Assembly (NCBI GenBank): GCA_964438995.1
Contig: CAYTMQ010000001.1
Location: 496,001-560,000 of the forward strand
Direction: 5' to 3'
DNA: 64,000 nucleotides
Source: JABMMZ01 sp964438995
Lineage (GTDB): Bacteria; Bacteroidota; Bacteroidia; NS11-12g; UBA955
Shown: piece after piece, positions 60,666-64,000 of the stretch
How positions within the stretch are numbered: the stretch's first letter is position 1
How the letters are laid out: every line of letters begins with the position of its first letter
Program-made: the position numbers and the translations under genes
The notes under the pieces: generated by a model
Seen by the model: only the letters and a program-made list of their open reading frames with translations
What the model was told of the DNA's origin: nothing
The model's database searches: none

Positions 60666-61853
60666 ATGAATATAGCAAATTTCAAACTCATCTACGACCG
60701 TAAAAAATTAGCCTCAGCTACAAAAGCAGGATTACTACAAATTGAATGTTATCGCAAAGGAGGTGACAGGATTTGGGTTTCTACAGGCATTAAAGTGTTT
60801 CCAAATCAATGGAACGAGAAAAAGAGGCTGATTACAGAGAAACATTCCAATGCATTCGAACTGAATAAGGCACTGAAGAAAATGACCGACGATTTTCTGG
60901 AGTATGAAACCAAGCAGTATCAAAAAGGTATCACAGTTCCGTTGGATTTTTATAGAACTTTTTTGGCCAGCGAGTCAGGGCACACCAGTTTTCTTGAATT
61001 CTTTGAAAACGAATTCAAAGACAATCCAAGCTTTACCCCTAACACTAAGAAAAATTACCGCTCAGCCTTGAACCATTTAATCAGTTTTAAAGGTATCAAA
61101 TATTTCACCGATATAAATTATACAAACGTTGAGGCGTTGAATAGATATTTTGTACGAAATAAATTGCATCCTAATACAATAGTAAAGTATCACAAATACC
61201 TAAGAAGAACCATCAATGAAGCCATTCGCAAAGGATTAATGGAAAAGCACAGTAATCCCTATGATGATTTTAAACTGAAAGGTAAAAAGACTGAGAAACA
61301 TTGTTTAACTATAGATGATATCCGAAAATTAGAAGAGTTAATGATTAAAGACGGCAATATGGGTTTGGCCAGATCCAGAGATATGTTTTTATTCTCAGTT
61401 TATACCGGATTGCGTTTCAGTGACATAATACAGATATCAGATAAGACAGTCAAATTTAAAAAGGATGGAATTTATTTAGATTTGGTTTCTCAAAAGACTA
61501 AGAAACACAAGCAAGAAAATCTGGCCTTGTTCTTTAAAAATGAAGCTGGTTTGAGCAAACCGGAAATGATTATTGCCAAATATAAAGAAGTTTTGAGTAT
61601 CTGCCCTTTTAAAATGAGTTTACAGCCTTACAATAGGAACCTGAAAACACTTGCTGAAATGGCGCATATAGATGAAAAATTAACTTCACATATTGCCCGA
61701 CACACTTTTATCACCTTCATGGTGGGCAAGGTAAGTATTCCAGTGCTTCAGGAAATGGCACAGCATTCAGATATCAATACGACTAGAAGTTATATCCACT
61801 TGTCTGAAAAAATGAAAGAAGCAGAGTTGAAGAAAGTAGATTGGAATTATTGA
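60666..61853 (+). CDS. Tyrosine recombinase (site-specific integrase)
   Basis: 395 residues. It has an N-terminal arm-binding domain (about 1-100), a SAM-like core-binding domain (about 105-200) and the catalytic domain with Arg250 (TGLRFSDI), a Lys near 277-280, His342 and Arg345 (HIARHTF), His367 (QHSDINTT) and the nucleophile Tyr376 (SYIHLS). All catalytic residues are present, so it should be active. It belongs to the Bacteroidota integrases that often target tRNA genes. It should integrate and excise the element at tRNA-Glu. Confidence 0.94.
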   Translation: MNIANFKLIYDRKKLASATKAGLLQIECYRKGGDRIWVSTGIKVFPNQWNEKKRLITEKHSNAFELNKALKKMTDDFLEYETKQYQKGITVPLDFYRTFLASESGHTSFLEFFENEFKDNPSFTPNTKKNYRSALNHLISFKGIKYFTDINYTNVEALNRYFVRNKLHPNTIVKYHKYLRRTINEAIRKGLMEKHSNPYDDFKLKGKKTEKHCLTIDDIRKLEELMIKDGNMGLARSRDMFLFSVYTGLRFSDIIQISDKTVKFKKDGIYLDLVSQKTKKHKQENLALFFKNEAGLSKPEMIIAKYKEVLSICPFKMSLQPYNRNLKTLAEMAHIDEKLTSHIARHTFITFMVGKVSIPVLQEMAQHSDINTTRSYIHLSEKMKEAELKKVDWNY

Positions 61854-61864
61854 ATTGATTTATT

Positions 61865-62677
61865 ATGAAAATTGTTTTTTGGAATATAAATAAGAATACT
61901 AATGTTGATATATTAGAGCACTTGTCGGTAGAAATTGATCCCGATATAATAATTTTATGTGAAATTGAAATGCCTATTAGTATTATTTTAGAGGCTTTGA
62001 ATAAGTATGAAGTTAGATACTATTATAATGAAGATCAAATCTGTAAAAAGATTTTTGTATTTTCTAAATTTACTAATAGGATTTTTAAACCAGTAATGAG
62101 TGGTCGTCGTTATACGGTTAGAAGTATTGATGTGCCGACTTATCCTAAACTTAATTTAATGGCACTTCATTATCAATCCAAAATTAATTGGTCAAATGAA
62201 GATCAGCTTGCACATTCTTATGAGATAAAGGAAATAATTAATAGATTCGAAGAAAAGACTGAATTGAAAAACACAATTGTGGTAGGAGATTTTAATATGA
62301 ACCCATTTGAGGCTGGGATGGTTCAGACAACTGGTTTGCATTCTGTAATGTCTCGTGAAATTGCTTTAAAAGGTTCTCGAATAGTAGACGAAATTAATTA
62401 TGATTATTTTTATAATCCAATGTGGAGTTTCTTCGGTGATCATGGTAAAGGAGATGTAAGTGGTACTATATATTCCACACTATCAAAGCCTATAAATTAT
62501 TTTTGGAATATTTTTGATCAAATTTTAATAAGGCCAGAATTATTACCATATTTTCAAGATGAAGATTTAGAAATATTATGTAAATTTGGCGATAAGTTAA
62601 CCTTAGTAAATGATGGCAAAATAGTCAGTTCAATTTCAGATCATTTGCCAATTATGTTTAAAATTAATAATTATTAA
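61865..62677 (+). CDS. Endonuclease/exonuclease/phosphatase (EEP) family protein
   Basis: 270 residues, no signal peptide, so cytosolic. Motifs of the EEP (exonuclease III/DNase I-like) fold appear in order: Asn7 (FWNINKN), Glu33 (LCEIEMP), His102 (MALHYQS), Asp142 and Asn144 (VVGDFNMNPFE), Asp218 (IFDQILI), Asp259 and His260 (SDHLPI). These bind a metal ion and cleave phosphodiesters or phosphate esters of DNA, RNA or lipids; the substrate cannot be read. It starts 11 bases after the integrase and is followed after one base by the next gene. It is more AT-rich than the core genes. A defence or toxin role is only a guess from its place in the island. Confidence 0.85.
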   Translation: MKIVFWNINKNTNVDILEHLSVEIDPDIIILCEIEMPISIILEALNKYEVRYYYNEDQICKKIFVFSKFTNRIFKPVMSGRRYTVRSIDVPTYPKLNLMALHYQSKINWSNEDQLAHSYEIKEIINRFEEKTELKNTIVVGDFNMNPFEAGMVQTTGLHSVMSREIALKGSRIVDEINYDYFYNPMWSFFGDHGKGDVSGTIYSTLSKPINYFWNIFDQILIRPELLPYFQDEDLEILCKFGDKLTLVNDGKIVSSISDHLPIMFKINNY

Positions 62678-62678
62678 T

Positions 62679-63113
62679 ATGTCAGAAATAAAAAACTTAT
62701 GGCCAGAAGAAATAGCTGATGAAAATTCAATTATTCTGCCTTCAACTATTTTAATTGAACAAGCGAAGTATTTCAATGAATATACTAAAAACGTTCTATC
62801 AGCGAACGTAATAACAAAAAAAATCACAATAGGTGGAAGTATTTTTGAAGATTCTAGACCTGGTATTTCACACACCTTATCTGTGAATGCTCCATCTCTA
62901 GGGAGTTTCAGTTTTGATTTGGTGAGAATTATTCAGGAAAATATTTTACCATACCCAGTAACTGTACTTTCTTTATTGTCTGAAGAAAAATTTAAAGCGG
63001 ATGGTTCAAATGAAGTGGAAAATGCTTTAGAAATTATTTTTAGAAATAAAAGTGTTATACAATCAATTCAAAGTATAATTCAACAATCAAAAGGAATTAT
63101 TGATGAAATTTAA
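62679..63113 (+). CDS. Unrecognised 144-residue protein, second gene of the island operon
   Basis: The ATG follows the EEP gene stop by one base, so translation is coupled. It is a soluble protein without signal peptide: an N-terminal acidic part (SEIKNLWPEEIADENS), a middle with strands (TKKITIGGSIFEDSRPG, LGSFSFDLVRII) and a C-terminal helix rich in Ile and Gln (SVIQSIQSIIQQSKGII). I recognise no family. It could be a partner or inhibitor of the nuclease-like protein. Confidence 0.65.
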   Translation: MSEIKNLWPEEIADENSIILPSTILIEQAKYFNEYTKNVLSANVITKKITIGGSIFEDSRPGISHTLSVNAPSLGSFSFDLVRIIQENILPYPVTVLSLLSEEKFKADGSNEVENALEIIFRNKSVIQSIQSIIQQSKGIIDEI

Positions 63114-63133
63114 TTAAATGCTAAATAAGTGCT

Positions 63134-63352
63134 ATGCAAACAGTCAATTTTAGTCTTAAATATGTAGAGAATGAGGCTATGTCTAGCTTGTTAAAAAGGG
63201 TTGAAAATTACATATTTCAAAATTATAATAAAGCAACTCTTCAATATGGAATTAGTAGTGTTAGAGTCAGTGTTTATTATTCTTTTTTTTGGTTTGTCGA
63301 TAACAAAAAACAAGGAATTAAAACACTTGCGATTCAAGCAGATATTGTTTGA
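63134..63352 (+). CDS. Unrecognised 72-residue protein, third gene of the island operon
   Basis: It starts 20 bases after the previous stop. A small soluble protein with a helical first half (MSSLLKRVENYIFQNYN) and a strand-rich second half with many aromatic residues (VSVYYSFFWFVDNKKQG). No signal peptide, no known motif. The operon ends here; about 160 AT-rich bases follow before the regulator gene. Confidence 0.5.
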   Translation: MQTVNFSLKYVENEAMSSLLKRVENYIFQNYNKATLQYGISSVRVSVYYSFFWFVDNKKQGIKTLAIQADIV

Positions 63353-63441
63353 TCTAATTTTATTCCTTTGTTTCTATTAATGTAATAAAACAATGAAATA
63401 AATTGCTCCCGATTGTCTTCATAAATGAAAATCTATATTAC

Positions 63442-63506
63442 AATTCATATCTAATTGCATATAAAATTAACTCTCTGTTTAATTCATATGCAATAACATA
63501 TAAATT
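63442..63506. promoter_or_regulatory. Paired operator-like repeats before the HipB-like gene
   Basis: Two 29-base arms (63442-63470 and 63478-63506) with a 7-base spacer are inverted repeats of each other. They also align as direct repeats of AATTCATATnnAATnnCATATAAA, with a period of 39 bases. Each copy is itself a near palindrome (ATATG...CATAT). They lie just upstream of the ATG at 63513, where autoregulation by the HTH protein would be expected. Confidence 0.55.
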
Positions 63507-63512
63507 TACCTC

Positions 63513-63737
63513 ATGAAAATCCAGAGTCTCGCAGAGTTTCTCAAAGCCAAACGAAAGGATGTCGGCCTTACCCAGGAGCAATTTGCTGTTAAATCTGGTA
63601 TTGCATTGACTGTAATCCGAAAGGTGGAGCAGGGTAAAACCAATCTTCAAATGGACAAGGTGAATCATTTGCTTTTAATGTTTGGACATGAATTGGCTCC
63701 GGTGAGTATTAGGGATCTTAAAAAAACTGAATTTTAG
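63513..63737 (+). CDS. HipB-like helix-turn-helix regulator, no partner seen
   Basis: 74 residues, essentially one HTH_3/XRE domain (SLAEFLKAKRKDVGLTQEQF, then AVKSGIALTVIRKVEQGKT) with the hydrophobic tail typical of HipB-like antitoxins (VNHLLLMFGHELAPV). In HipAB modules a HipA kinase follows; here no reading frame follows in the 263 bases to the window edge. It may be a solitary regulator, or the partner may lie beyond the repeats. The operators at 63442-63506 suggest autorepression. Confidence 0.82.
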   Translation: MKIQSLAEFLKAKRKDVGLTQEQFAVKSGIALTVIRKVEQGKTNLQMDKVNHLLLMFGHELAPVSIRDLKKTEF

Positions 63738-63827
63738 TTTACATCTGCCTCTTAAATGTAAACTAACTCACAACTTAGTTTACATTGGTCACTTGAATGT
63801 AAACTATCTTTCATTTTAGTTTACATT
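63734..63827. repeat. Five alternating copies of TTAGTTTACATT
   Basis: The motif is on the plus strand at 63734, 63775 and 63816, and reversed (AATGTAAACTAA) at 63756 and 63796. Centres are about 20-22 bases apart, two helical turns, so all copies face the same side of the DNA. The first overlaps the stop codon of the HTH gene. The layout suits cooperative protein binding, such as an operator cluster or an initiator array. Confidence 0.75.
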
Positions 63828-63833
63828 GAAATG

Positions 63834-63859
63834 CGGATATTTTCGGATAAATGCGGATA
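63834..63859. repeat. Three CGGATA boxes with a 10-base period
   Basis: CGGATA at 63834-63839, 63844-63849 and 63854-63859, exactly one helical turn apart, directly after the TTAGTTTACATT array. Confidence 0.6.
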
Positions 63860-63875
63860 AAACTTATTTTAAAAC

Positions 63876-64000
63876 CACACTATAATGTGATATTTTAGTT
63901 TTAAAGTGTGAAAGTAAGAGATTTATTCGTTAAAATCATATTAAAATGTGATTTGTCTTGTGTAATTGCCCCAAATGTCATAAATTTGTTTCAAAATCAC
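63876..64000. repeat. AATGTGAT-type palindromic sites at the window edge
   Basis: AATGTGAT occurs at 63885-63892 and 63945-63952, with partial reversed copies (CACACTATA at 63876, ATCATATT at 63935, AATCAC at the edge) and AGTGTG at 63905. The unit ATCATATTAAAATGTGAT is a near palindrome. No gene is visible; these may be operator sites of an operon beyond the window. Confidence 0.5.

Larger units (their letters stand above)
60525..64000 (+). mobile_element. Integrative element at the 3' end of tRNA-Glu (left part only)
   Basis: It begins at the 3' end of tRNA-Glu, where the putative att core should lie. A tyrosine recombinase, a three-gene AT-rich operon, a HipB-like regulator and dense repeats follow. 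The other boundary, which should repeat the tRNA 3' end, is not in the window, so total size is unknown. Gene content after the recombinase differs from the housekeeping genes upstream. Confidence 0.65.

Noticed and set aside
63734..63827. CRISPR array in the island
   Set aside because: Motifs are only 11-12 bases, alternate in orientation and are 20 bases apart, which does not fit repeat-spacer units.
63738..64000. HipA partner gene for the HipB-like regulator
   Set aside because: No reading frame of useful length; the interval is filled with repeats.

Overview
The window is chromosomal DNA of a member of the Bacteroidota. It has low GC, and AGA dominates among arginine codons. Many secreted proteins end in type IX secretion (T9SS) sorting domains: type A PNP motifs in seven proteins and a type B gliding-motility-like C-terminus in one. 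Promoters of the TTTG-N18/20-TAnnTTTG type recur. Families largely typical of this phylum are present: DUF2723 membrane protein, LytTR regulator with a propeller kinase, VanZ/GcvH neighbours, AccD/class I aldolase neighbours, HscA and a Cys-type CcmE. A class or genus cannot be fixed from the sequence alone.

Layout. 1-3975: end of a cytochrome c maturation operon (CcmD-like, CcmE, CcmF) with a Rossmann/DUF2520 gene overlapping it. 3965-11250: secreted M4 metalloprotease, MsbA-like ABC exporter, M1 aminopeptidase lipoprotein and a TonB-like protein. 11305-17253: a minus-strand housekeeping block (vanZ, gcvH, accD, class I aldolase, a tiny stand-alone T9SS sorting-domain protein, a small beta-barrel, hscA). 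17376-33251: large secreted T9SS proteins, plus an ECF sigma factor with an anti-sigma protein that seems to span both membranes. 33318-37004: a LytTR regulator/sensor kinase pair next to a LytTR-type box array. 37156-41085: lipoproteins, a gene of unusual codon use between two copies of a dispersed repeat, and tRNA-Met. 41086-50576: DUF2723 protein, rlmB, a HEAT/cyclophilin protein and a 1287-residue PKD protein. 51014-60340: recA, dapF with a second ECF sigma/anti-sigma pair, divergent htrA, a TonB-dependent receptor operon and gap.

From tRNA-Glu (60478-60549) onward the window enters an integrative element. A tyrosine recombinase lies directly behind the tRNA. After it come a compact AT-rich operon (an EEP-family nuclease/phosphatase and two unrecognised small proteins), a HipB-like regulator with paired operators, and about 270 bases of helically phased repeats running to the window edge. 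The other end of the element is not in the window.

Most promising for novelty: the tRNA-Glu island operon with its phased motif array, the LytTR-type box array in front of the 1139-residue repeat protein, the sigma factor/trans-envelope anti-sigma pair, and the repeat-flanked lipoprotein gene at 39906-40484. No rRNA, CRISPR array, cas gene or transposase was seen.
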